Positions 43,925 through 54,834 of a stretch of 64,000 bases of DNA are shown in pieces (position 1 is the stretch's first letter; the number at the start of each line of letters is the position of its first letter). Source of the DNA: Cyrtodaria siliqua (taxonomy: Eukaryota > Mollusca > Bivalvia > Adapedonta > Hiatellidae); NCBI GenBank assembly GCA_037043455.1, contig JAWPHD010000283.1:124001-188000 (forward strand). The letters are read 5' to 3'. The notes below the pieces were generated by a model. The model worked only from the letters and a program-made list of their open reading frames with translations, did no database searches and was not told where the DNA came from. A program made the translations under genes and the position numbers.

Positions 43925-44442
43925 GAAAGCAAATATACTGAAATAGTTAATTAAATGGGAATTTACAAATGAATATGGGGAAATTTATTCGGATAATAAC
44001 ATTGTTCGCAACACACCGATGCCAACATACATTAGGTGTGAACGTGGTCTTACATCATACACATGCTGTTATATCTAACTGTATAATGCTTCCTCAGCCA
44101 TGTTTAATAATGTCATATGTATAATAGAGCCAAGTTATAGTTTATAGATTGTCCACAGGCGTAATATAATAGGTATGCTAGTGTACTATCGTATAATTTC
44201 CAGCGTCGTTTTTCACGAGAAGTGTCACTTAAGGTCCCACAACACACTTCGATTTTACTGTGTTGGCCATAGGCAGTAAAGTCCACTGTTCCATTCTGAA
44301 TCAAGCATTTACAGTCTAAAAGTATTTTTTTGGGAAAATACAGTTACTGCTGCTCAGAAAAATCCACAAAATCTGGTACATAGCCCAGTTTTTTGTTTTT
44401 TTAATGTGAGTGGTGGCAGTCAAGGTACTCTTTTCGGCTTTC
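43925..44442. other. No feature recognised
   Basis: Short ORFs only; no shared repeat was noticed until R1 begins. Confidence 0.4.
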
Positions 44443-44690
44443 ACTAAACAGTTTGCACCTAAATTCATACGCATATTGAGCACCCACAAATGTGTCACAT
44501 TTTGCTGTCAGTGTCGTCTAATCGCTGTTCATCCAATCTCACACTATTGTTTTCTCACCTGCAACAAGAAAAGAAAATATCCATGGGCAATTATTAAAAT
44601 ATCTCAAACCGAAGAACACACCCCTACTTTTTATGGTGTAAGAATCATCCTACAGTCACATGCAAGGGAGCTAAGTGCATAGTGAGATCT
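44443..44690 (+). repeat. Dispersed repeat R1, copy 2
   Basis: Same orientation as 1-237, with an extra short segment (AATTCATACGCAT) near the start. CTAAACAGTTTGCACCTAA begins both. Confidence 0.8.
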
Positions 44691-45440
44691 TAAGCTTGCT
44701 TAATAGCGAACCGTGCTAAAAGCTGTTAAATAAATTAACGCCACGATATAGGTCTTATAGACGTAAATATTATAGTGCTACATAATGTTATGTTGCTACG
44801 ACATATTGTCACGTTGCATTATGGTCCTTCATGACATTACACAAACTACGACAATCCAATATGCGACACACACATACATTTGTGACTCAGGATTCTATAT
44901 AGAAAAGAGGCAGAATGTGGTTTTGGATTATTCCTTATTATACGCCAGCTTTGACAAATATTGCTAAGTATTGAGTAATCCTACCTACCAAAGCGATTAT
45001 TAAATAATTATACAAATCATAGAACTGTGCTGTGAAATAAATTAGAATGAACAAAATTCGAAATACAAATATGTATACGCTTCAAAATAAATAAACATAC
45101 CACAACTGACAGAATAGTTAGCAAACTAGTAAGTGAATCATTTCGCTTTATATCGATATATCTGTAAATGTAAAAGTTTGATAAGACTTTATTTAATAAT
45201 GTGTCAACTTTTACGCTATTTTCATAATTTGTCCACGTTTCGGCTATTTTACCGTTAATTCCAAATAATAGGTTTAGAGTTATGTTAGAGAAGTGTAATT
45301 ATTAAGGTAAGTAGCGGGCACATTCCTAGAGCGCTCCTCTTAAATAAAAAGAATAAAGAACGTATAAGTAAAGACAGATACTTGTCAACACAACTGATAG
45401 AAACTTAAGTGCATCCGATTTTATTGTGCTATATATGCAT
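44691..45440. other. No gene; short block shared with 2395-2470
   Basis: 45270-45350 (GTTAGAGAAGTGTAAT, AAGGTAAGTAGCGGGCA, GAGCGCTCCTC) repeats 2395-2470. The rest is unremarkable. Confidence 0.5.
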
Positions 45441-45890
45441 CGGTTAGGAGTAAAGAAAATCGGACATGGAAAGTAGCATTCAAGGAGGACAGTCAACCAC
45501 AAAACACAGAAACAAACACGCAAACAGACAAACAAGAAGGAAAAGTAATAATAAATTCAAACGAAATCACAAACACAAAAGGGTTGACAATAGGGCAACC
45601 GCCTTGGAACGGTCAGTGGCAAAGTAGGCCATTGGGGGTTTAAACCGGTTCTTGGGTGCACCAAACCTCACATTTACCCAACTGTCCCCCCATTAAAACA
45701 GGACAGTGTAAATAAAGCAATCCCCGCCATGATCTATTCTCTAACCAACAAGGCAGCATCAATAGGCAATATAATTAAACACAAATATACTCGTGTAAAT
45801 ATAATAAAAAAAACAATAGCCTAGAAAGCCACAATGAAGGAACTCAATGACTTGGCAGATGTCAGAGCAACACGAGAATAAACCATTAAG
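45440..45890 (-). mobile_element. PLE 3' tail, inverted copy
   Basis: The reverse complement of the PLE tail (GGCAAAGTAGGCC, GGTTTAAACCGG, TGGGTGCACCAAACCTCAC, CCCGCCATGATCTATTCTC). No PLE coding part adjoins it. Confidence 0.8.
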
Positions 45891-46069
45891 GGCACCCGAC
45901 ATAAAGTGTTAAATGCATTATTATGTTGTCGGATTAGCTTCATAAGTTACACATAGGACTCTTATATGCTGCTCCATAACGTTCAAAAGTCATTTCGATG
46001 TGGAACCTCTTTTTCCATCCGATTTCTTACAAAAAAAGTTTAAATGCATAAACACAAGATAAAGTGAGC

Positions 46070-46410
46070 GCACAACAAATACTAAATGCAATAAAACTAT
46101 ATATACTGAATGTGAAACACCTGAAATACTAAATCAAGGAAACTGAATGCAACCGCAAAATATGTTCTAAAAGTCAATACAATGAACATTAGTTTCAGCT
46201 ACATATCTATATCTGTCTATATATAAATACAGCAACACAATAAACTTTCACCACAACATCAAACAAGTGTAGCAATTCGCGATAAGCGAAATGCAACAAC
46301 ACTACAAGATATACTCAATGCAGTAACACGTGATATATAAAACACAAGATATAAAGCAACAATACAAAATATACTAAATGCATCAAAACTAAATGCACTA
46401 AATGCAATAT
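46070..46410 (-). repeat. GCTGCATT minisatellite, inverted fragment
   Basis: Repeats of AATGCA-CAACA and TATATACTGAATG are the complement of the array at 23800-24930. Confidence 0.65.
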
Positions 46411-46434
46411 GTTAATCGGAAAGCCATAACTTTT

Positions 46435-46720
46435 ATTTGCAATTATGATCTGAAGGCAATCTTTCAATTATCGTAGGAATGATATATACTAGGGTTTATT
46501 TGTAGTAACTAAATCATTCAGAAAACTATTCATACTCAAATACAGTACCTCGGGATATGTGCTGAATAAGACGGAAATATCTATTCAATTTAAGTGATGT
46601 ATTACATTTATAGGCATGGATCGAAATAGTACCTTGTTTTGGTAACATATGCGTCCACATTGGCCGCATATCAGGATGACTGAATTTTTACCGAGGTTCC
46701 GACATCGTAAAAGTAACACC
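46435..46720 (-). repeat. Inverted copy of 2730-3020
   Basis: It contains AGTTACTACAAATAAACCC-like sequence and CGGTTCC/GATATCGG-like ends in reverse orientation with respect to 2730-3020. Confidence 0.65.
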
Positions 46721-46990
46721 CTACCCTACCCCAAAAATAAAGTTGTTCAGCTATGCAGGGAATGCCTTGATTAAGTGGTCCCATAAATGGTTTTATTACT
46801 AACCACACTAACAAACCATCTCTACTTTTATTCTTCAAACACTTATATATGTCAGATAAACGCGCGACATTGCTAGGTCCCAACACGACTTTTGGAATCT
46901 TTGGAAGAAACACAAACCAATCAAAGCCCTTGAACGGATACCAGTTTATCCAAATTGACGATCTTATTCAAATCCAGATTTATATACGTT
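46671..46990 (-). pseudogene. Unrecognised ORF fragment (FVFLPKIPKVVLGPS)
   Basis: Open minus-strand frame upstream of the inverted repeat: FDWFVFLPKIPKVVLGPSN, then VARLSDIYKCLKNKSRDGLL and WLVIKPFMGPLNQGIP. Before it, in another frame, INLDLNKIVNLDKL is readable. Composition is protein-like, unlike neighbouring spurious ORFs. Its last codons overlap the transposon-end repeat, so it may be a Polinton-related gene fragment. Family not recognised. Confidence 0.3.
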
Positions 46991-47244
46991 TTAAACAGAC
47001 CGCATAAGCGCATGTAACCAATATGGTATCACAGATATTGTTATTGTACATTGTATCAAAGTGATGTCACCCTTCTCCCCACTCCCCACCATCCCACCGC
47101 CCAAACACACATCCTTCCTTTAAAAAATAAGTCTTAAAATAGTTGCAATAAAATAACACGTTAAAATAACACGTTCCACATATGTGTGGTTTGGAACCCC
47201 GCTCTCGACCCTTCCCTCTGCCTCCCCACCCCCAACAAACACAC

Positions 47245-47291
47245 ACACAATCGCACACACACGCGCGAGCACACACACACACACACACACA
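47245..47291. repeat. CA/CG microsatellite
   Basis: (AC)n with GCGC interruptions. The partner at 22870-22890 is shorter and pure. Confidence 0.85.
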
Positions 47292-47614
47292 GACCATTTG
47301 TTTTCTAAAAAAAGATATCATTGTCAATTGTTGCTATATTCTCTTTATTACTTTATACTCATTTATGAATTCTTGCAAAATAGCAAACGAGTAATAACAA
47401 TACTTTAACTATCTATAATCTATTAATCATCTTGCCTGGTAAAATCGTTATTAATATTCGATTTAAAATACATACAATAAGCGCCGTTTAAAGGCATATT
47501 TTGTGGACATCCAGTCATTAATATTGCAACTATCAATATACGACGAAGGAGAGGACCTTAATCAGATTTTCTTTCGTTCCAAATAACTTACTATTATATG
47601 CATGTTGTATGTTG

Positions 47615-48660
47615 TAGTGCTGCAATTATTGCATCGTAAGTTGCTGCATTTAGTATGTATTATTGAATTTACTATATCTTGAATTGCTTTATTAAGTGTA
47701 TATTTTCTTGCTGCATTCGGCATATTGTGTAATGTTTCATTCTGCGTATCTGGTGTTATTTTAGACTGCTTTATGTATATGTTATATGTGTCGCTTTATT
47801 GAGCATAATTATATTGTACTGTTGCATTCAGCAGTTGTTTATGTTGCTGCATTAAGCTATTCGCGAATTGCTGCATTCCATTTAAATTGTACTGCGTTAC
47901 CTCATTTATTATATATTCTGTACCTACAGTCGGTATACATTGTGTTGTTTAATCTAGAGTATGTTGCTGGCTTTACTATATATGTGTTGCTGCATTCACT
48001 TATATTGCGTTGGCATTGTTGCTGCTTTCGTCATATATTATTGTGTTGATCTCAGTATATATTATATCGCTGCATTCAGTATATAGTATCTTCCTGCTTA
48101 TATATATCTTATGTTAAGTATATCTCGTGCTGCTTCACATATATAGCTATGCATTTTAGTATAATGTTGTTGCTACATTCATTGTAGATTGTGATTGTCC
48201 GTTAATGTATCGCGTGATGCTGCATTTAGTTATTTTCTGTTACTGGATTTAACGTAAGCTATTGGTTCATGTAAGCAATTTAATATACAAAATGTTATTG
48301 CGTTTATTTTCTGCATTTTGTACATATTGATTTTCTACCTTTGTTGTATGTTGTGTTCTGTATTTTGTAGATGTTGTGTGTTGCTGCGTTTGTTGTTGTA
48401 TTAAGTGTGTGTGTACAAAGTAGTACAAATAGTGTCTGCATCTAGTACATGATGTGTTGCTGCATTATTTTTTGTTTGATATTTTTACACCGCATGTATG
48501 ATATAATGATTTTGCTGTACACAGTGCTGCTGTATTGAGTTTATTCAGTACACAGGTTGCTGTTACCCTTTGTACTATATATTTTCTTGCTGCATTAGTA
48601 CATAGTGCGTTGCTGAATTCAGTTTTCTCCGTAGTTGTTGCACCTGGTAGAGTTTTTTTG
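47615..48660 (+). repeat. GCTGCATT minisatellite, copy B
   Basis: Unit-by-unit alignable with 23800-24930, so the array was duplicated as a block and not amplified since. Confidence 0.75.
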
Positions 48661-49164
48661 TTAAATTTAATATACCTCTTGCAACTCAAAATCTAATCTG
48701 CGAATAAGTTGTGTTGCCTGCTTGTAATAGGCAATTGTCCTTTCCGTGTTTTGACAATTATCAACGGCAGTATCGGTGATGGGAACGATCAGATTAATCT
48801 GTACTAATCACCTTATCAACAAGTACTACGTTCACGTCTTTGCCTAGAAATATCTATGGTGGGTGGGTTTTGAACAACATTGTTTTATGTGTACAATGTT
48901 TAAATGTAGGTGGTGATTCTCTTATTCCTGTGTTTCTCCTGTTCCATGTAGTTTTCAACTTGACATGCATACACTATATGTTATAGACTGATAGACTGAT
49001 CCATTGTTGAATTACGGCTATACTTACTATGTTGCCGATGTAATGCACCGGAACACAGCAGGGCAACCGACATTTAACTAGATCATGAATTAAAAAACCG
49101 GAATCTAGCAGTAACATGCACGTTTTAACTGATTTAAAATATAATATAAAGTGATTCAAAATTA

Positions 49165-49410
49165 CGATTCAATTCGTGCATAAATTTTTATTCCAGTCAG
49201 CATGTTGAACTAACTGCCGTATTAAATAATATCATCCCATATACTCAAGTAATACGTCCACTAGTTTTGTTATACATGTTATGCTAATTATAACTTGTTC
49301 TATATTGCAGAGAGATTATATGGTGAGTTATGACTACATCTACTTCATTTATAGGATCAAATGTAGTACCTCGATTTCTTACAGACGTCATATCTATTAA
49401 GTTATTTACC
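49165..49410 (+). repeat. Family F block, copy 3
   Basis: Nearly identical to 25450-25690 except within the exon. Confidence 0.8.
49311..49322 (+). CDS. Candidate 12-nt microexon F3
   Basis: The acceptor is TTCTATATTGCAG and the donor GTGAGTTATG. In the shared phase it adds RLY plus junction Glu. It differs from F2 at 5 of 12 positions despite near-identical introns. Confidence 0.5.
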
Positions 49411-49429
49411 GATTATTAGCTCTACTGCC

Positions 49430-50690
49430 CAAAGGCATGTAGACCTTATGCCATGGTCGTTTGTTTGTTTTCCGTCGTCCGTTAATTTTTGATGTCAACA
49501 CTCTAGCACGTTCATTTTTCGTCTGATCTTTACCAAACTTTAGCAGGTTATTATTATCAATGAAAATTGCTATGTTAGTCTTGCCAACACTCTAGCGCCT
49601 CCATTTTTCATCCGATTTTTACCAACCTGTACGAGATTATTATTATTAATGAAAGCTCGGAAGAATTTAAATCCAGTAAGATCGGACAAGAAAACACCGA
49701 AGTTATTGCTTTTGAATTAAAGACAAATGCTATATTTTGTCTTTTTAACACCCCAGAGCCTCCATTTTTCATTCGATTTTTACTAAACCTTACCAGGTTA
49801 TGATTATCAATGAAGCCTCAGATGAGTTTGAAAACCAGTCAGATCGGACAAGTAACATTGGAGTTATTTCCATTAATTAACGAAAATTGCTATTGTTTCT
49901 CTTGTCAAAACTCTAAGGTCTCCATTTTTCATCCGATCTTTACCAAACTCTAACAGGATATTAATATCAATAGAAGTTCAGAAGAGTTTGAAAGCAAGCC
50001 AGATCGGACCAGAAACGCCGAAGTTATTGCCCTTGAATTAATGAAAATTGCTATGTTAGTCTTGCCAACACTCTAGTGCCTACATTTTTTATTCGATTTT
50101 ACCTAACTGTATTATTAATAATGAAAGCTCGGAAGATTTTAAAATCCAACAAGATCGGACAAGAAACACCGAAGTTATTGCCCTTGAATTAACGAACATT
50201 GCTATATTTTGTCTTGTCAAAACTCCAGCGCCTCCATTATTCTTTAGATTTTTACTAAATCTTACCAGGTTATGATTATCAATGAAACCTCAGACGATTA
50301 TGAAAACCAGTCAGATCGGACAAGTAACATTGGAGTTATTTCCCTTGAATTAACGAAAATTGATATTGTTTCTCTTGTCAACACTCTAGGGCCTCCATTT
50401 TTCATCCGATCTTTACCAAACTTTAACAGGTTATTAATATCAATAAAAGCTCAGAATAATTGAAAGCAAACCAGATCGGACCAGAAACGCCGGAGTTATT
50501 GCCCTTGAATTGACGAAATTTGCTATAGTTTGTCTTGTCAACACTCTACCGCCACCATTTTGCATCCCACCTTTACCACACTTGGCCAGATTGTTGATAT
50601 TGATGAAAACTCGGATAAGTTTGAAAACCAGCCAGATCGTAAAAGTAACACTGAAGCTATGGTCCTTTAATTAATGTAGTTTACATTGTT
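49430..50690 (+). repeat. 160-bp satellite array B (BIV160-like)
   Basis: About eight units of roughly 155-165 bp, same family as 25690-26400. Landmarks are GCGCCTCCATTTTTCATCCG, TTTACCAAACTTTA and CAGATCGGACAAG. Confidence 0.8.
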
Positions 50691-51190
50691 TCCGAGTGAT
50701 CTTAAGTTCGCGAATAAATGGGTCTTTGATTTATTCGCGTGTTCATGAATTTGCGTCGAAGCTAAAGGTAAATAATCATATTTTCTTACAAACATCTATT
50801 TCTTTGCTGTTTATTGTAGATTTTTGTTTATTTCATTCTTTTTTCCCTGATACTTAGAGTTTACCCTTAATCCGTTTATTCGGACTACTTCTGATATCGC
50901 AGGCCTGTTTATAGCACGGAGGTATATCAATTATCATATCAATTTTACTAAATGATATAATGTGTGAAGACTAATTCTAAAGTTTTTATTTATTGTACTG
51001 AACATAATTTGTAACGCTTTTTCATTGACTGATGTTTAACAAATATAATTACCAGTAAGCCGAAAAATAAAAAACATATTTATGAAATGTAGACGGTGCA
51101 CTTTAAACTTAATCAATAGCCTCGATTCAACATGTTTACTAAAATGTATGATTCTAAACAGTGTTTTGCAAGTATTAAAATAATATCTAC

Positions 51191-51560
51191 TGTGAATCAA
51201 AACGAATGAGATAGTATTGGTTAACCACTCTTTAGAAGACCTTTCTTGCTTTCTTGCTTTCTTGCTGGTACAAGTACGAGCATACATTTTATATACCTAC
51301 CGAGTGTGTGATAATTTACAACCTACTTAATTTTGGATACTTGTTTTTTCGGATACTCTTTTGCGTTTATTATGCGCGTGTCCTTGAATTCGCGAGACAG
51401 TGGATTCGAGAATATTAGGGAAAATAAAACCCTCGCGAATAATACCGGATCTACAGTATTGAAAATTGTGTTAACACTTAAGCACGTTCATTTTTCATCG
51501 GATGTTTACCAAACTTTACCAGATTGTTATGATAAGACCTTAATTTTGCCGTATTTAATA
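51191..51560. other. No feature recognised; short CTTG repeat
   Basis: TTCTTGCTTTCTTGCTTTC at 51243 is a small simple repeat. Nothing else was seen. Confidence 0.45.
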
Positions 51561-52195
51561 ACAACTTTGAAGGGATGATCAGTACCAAGCCTAGTTGTGC
51601 ATATTGTCATATTGTAACGGTTTAATGCTTTTTGATGGAGTTATGGCCCTTTAAAGGTTTCAATACACATAATAATTTGTATGGACTAGTTCTGCTGAAA
51701 CCCTGGCCTGATTTCAACGAAACTTGGCAAGGATGATCAATATCAAGTCTAGTTGTGCATATCATCGCTGGGTTCCGCTGAGTGATTTTTGGCGGCGTTA
51801 TGGCCCTTTAAAGTGTTTAACTTCGTACAGACTAGTTCTCCTAAACCCCTGGCTGTATTTCATCCGGTTTAATGATTTTTCACAGAGGTATGGCCACTTA
51901 TACACAAACTTTATCCGGAACCTATGATTTGATTTCAATGAAACTTGGCAGAGATGATCAGTACTATGACTTGTTGCACATATCGTTGTCTTGTTCCTGT
52001 TGAACGATTGTTGGTGGAGTTATGGCCCTTTGAAGGTTTTAATACATAATCCTTGTCCCGACTACTTCTCCTGATCCGCTACCTAGATTTCCATGTAAGG
52101 GAAACGTAGGGATGAGCATTGCCAAGCCTAGTTGCACATGTCTTCGTCGTGTTCCCGTTTAATGATTTTTGGCGGATTTATGGCCCTTTCTCCTG
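51560..52195 (+). repeat. Tandem repeat, about 130-160 bp (GTTATGGCCCTTT)
   Basis: GAAACTTGGCA-GGATGATCA, CTAGTTGTGCATAT and GGAGTTATGGCCCTTT recur four times with spacing between about 95 and 160 bp. Confidence 0.7.
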
Positions 52196-52228
52196 TAGGG
52201 AAGACATCTGTATTTACTAAATCAACCC

Positions 52229-52370
52229 TTAGTTCGAATTTAGTATGGTTATTTAGGGACTCGGGGCACAACAATCATATTAAATGGGGTTTGACTGCAG
52301 GCGGTCAAACCCTAGTTTATACAATTTGTGTGCCTCGAGTCCATCAATAACCATACCAGATTAGAACCAG
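52229..52370. repeat. Imperfect hairpin, about 65-nt arms
   Basis: GTATGGTTATTTAGGGACTC pairs with GAGTCCATCAATAACCATAC, and the centre is GGTTTGAC-TGCAGGCG-GTCAAACC. Probably a fold-back element. Confidence 0.75.
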
Positions 52371-52399
52371 AACCGCTTGCTTAAATTCTTAGCATGGGT

Positions 52400-53765
52400 C
52401 AAGGGTTTAAGTTCCTGTTGTGGTGTTGCTGTTTGGCGTTTATTTAGCAATGTTTTAAAAGAAGTACTGATGGGAATTTTATCACGACAACCCTTGATAT
52501 AAGAGCCCTTTTGGTCATTTGAGCTTTCATAAGCCCTCTTGGGCCGCTTGTATTATTGTATTAATTTTCTATATTTTCATAACTATATAAAACGTATGAC
52601 AATATTATTTTTTTTCATGGGAATGTGTAACTGTGGATCATAATGATGTCTAATATATAGTAAAAACACGCTCACGTGTGCAGTTAATATCCCGGATTAT
52701 GTAATGTGTATTTGCTATAATGGCAACATCCACACTATCATTTTATTTTATTTTTTTGAATTAAACTAAATTAGACAATGAAAAACACCCCGATGTTTTA
52801 TATTATAGATGTAGTTGATATATCAACGATATTTGTTATTTTGGAGTGAATAACATATTTTATTTCACCGAGTAGTGAGCCAACGTTATCTTTTCACGAA
52901 TGCAAAAGTAGAAGATATATTTATTTGATATGAAATAGATAAAGGATATTTTTTTTGGAATGAGTAACAGGTTTTATTCTATCGAGATGTAAAAGTATTT
53001 CTTTTTTTCATGAATTTGTAATACTTTTTGAAGCTCGGTCACTTCGAGAAATACATTTTCGGCGACATAATTGTCTCAATATATTGCAGAGCTCGATAAT
53101 GACAGTTGAAAACATTCGATTGAATAGTACAGAGTACAATTTGATATAATGGACATATACGATTTATCGACAAAGGAAAATTGTCGGGAAACAATGTCGT
53201 AATCTATATCGCAGTTCATTGGGTATTGCGGAAAATACATGAACAAGGAAGATAAGATAAACAAAGTTAACTATACCCCATTGCTTGAAGATGTAAAACA
53301 ATCTCCTCTTTCGGCCTAAAACATGTATATTGTTTGAGATATAAACAGTCATGTCACATTATATGACTAGAAGGGAGTCCACGAATGGCTGACTTGGTAT
53401 AAATGATTGGGCTATGGCCCTTAATTGAGCCATTACAATGTCGGCAACACGTTTCTTTCCGGCCTATCATAAATTATATTCGTGTTGTTAAAGGAAGGTT
53501 GCCTTTCCATTCATGTTGATATACTGGGATAAAGAAGGTGCATACCTGTACAAACGATGACTGGAAGTTGTGTGCCTTTAAATAAAAGTTAATGCTAGAT
53601 TAGTGCGTTTTAGTTATTCCCCTTTAGAGACAATTTAAGGTGGATTGTTTAGTTTATTTCCATCGTTACACATGCAATGTTAGGGCGTCATATATACATA
53701 GAGGCTTACCAGTATAGGATATCGTCAAGTTAGTATTTGAGAACAGTGAAGAATAAAATATATCC
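52400..53765. other. No gene recognised
   Basis: AT-rich. One acceptor-like site TATATTGCAG at 53080-53089, matching those of F exons, precedes a frame LDNDS that stops at once in the shared phase; no donor is near. ORFs at 53076-53352 (minus) have no motif. Confidence 0.4.
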
Positions 53766-54094
53766 TGCAATACCCTTTCATTAGCACTGGGTTACGAGGT
53801 ACATGTATACTGGGAAGACCTGCAATACCCTTTCATTAGCACGGGGTTACGAGGTACATGTATACTGGGAAGACCTGCAATACCCTTTCATTAGCACTGG
53901 GTTACGAGGTACATGTATACTGGGAAGAACTGCAATACCCTTTCATTAGCACGGGGTTACGAGGTACATGTATACTGGGAAGACCTGCAATACCCTTTCA
54001 TTAGCACGGGGTTACGAGGTACATGTATACTGGGAAGACCTGCAATACCCTTTCATTAGCACGGGGTTACGAGGTACATGTATACTGGGAAGAT
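53766..54094 (+). repeat. Homogeneous 55-bp tandem array, 6 units
   Basis: Units start at 53766, 53821, 53876, 53931, 53986 and 54041, exactly 55 bp apart, each with TGCAATACCCTTTCATTAGC and GTACATG-type ends. Only one or two positions vary (CACTGGG/CACGGGG, AGACC/AGAAC), so the array is recent or homogenised. Confidence 0.95.
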
Positions 54095-54344
54095 AGGTAT
54101 GAATATGAGTATATAAAATATCTCCCTGGAGCGATTTCGGCTTTAGTCATCTTCTTCAGCATATACATAAAACCATTGATAAACAAAACAAAATAAAAAT
54201 ACGAAACACTGTATAACTTGCATATATGTATAAGTAAACACAAGAGCGTGTCGTGAAACACAATATATCATTTTGAAACACTTTCATGACTTGCATCCTG
54301 CATTTCCTGTTCGAGTTTTATACTTATTTGTATCATCACAATAA

Positions 54345-54620
54345 TATATACACGAGCATCTTTGTGTTTTACTTACATTGCCTATTTATGCTGCCGTGTT
54401 GGTTAGAGAATAGTACTGTCCCGTTTTAATGGGATGACAGTACGGTAAGTGTGAGGTTTGGTGCACCCTAGAACCTGGTTTAAACCCCAGCGGCCTCTGT
54501 CATGCCACTGACTGTTCTTTATTCTTTATTAACATTGCCATTCATGTTTGTCGTTTTGCGTGTTTTGCGGTTTACTGTGTTCTGTGAAAGCTGCATTTCC
54601 TGATCGACGTTTATACTTAT
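54345..54620 (+). mobile_element. PLE 3' tail, copy 4 (partial)
   Basis: CACGAGCATCTTTGTGTTTT, TGGTGCACCCTAGAACC and GGTTTAAACCCC. Internal deletions compared with 42376-42890. It precedes a family E block, as at 20466-20700. Confidence 0.75.
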
Positions 54621-54834
54621 TTGCAGAAAGTAAGAATGGTTCAATTTTTGTTTTCTAGTTGTCTAAATGGTGTTATTTTATCACAATGTTGTCATTGTAT
54701 AATCCATAAATATGGCATGTTGCCCTTGATTAGTAATAAAGCACTATTCTTGTACATTATATTCTGATGATTGTACGAGGCAATGAATTGGATTTCTAAC
54801 AATATGTAAGAAAATTGCATAATGCATTAGGTAG

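Larger units (their letters stand above)
47060..51190 (+). repeat. Segmental duplication B (partner 22700-26900)
   Basis: Collinear with A through CA repeat, minisatellite, F exon and satellite. Differences: no MITE, a longer 160-bp satellite array, and a different sequence at the right end in place of the LINE. Confidence 0.85.

Noticed and set aside
53080..53110. TATATTGCAG acceptor-like site as an extra F exon
   Set aside because: There is no GTGAGT nearby and no family F flanks; the frame stops after LDNDS. Mentioned only as a possible terminal exon.
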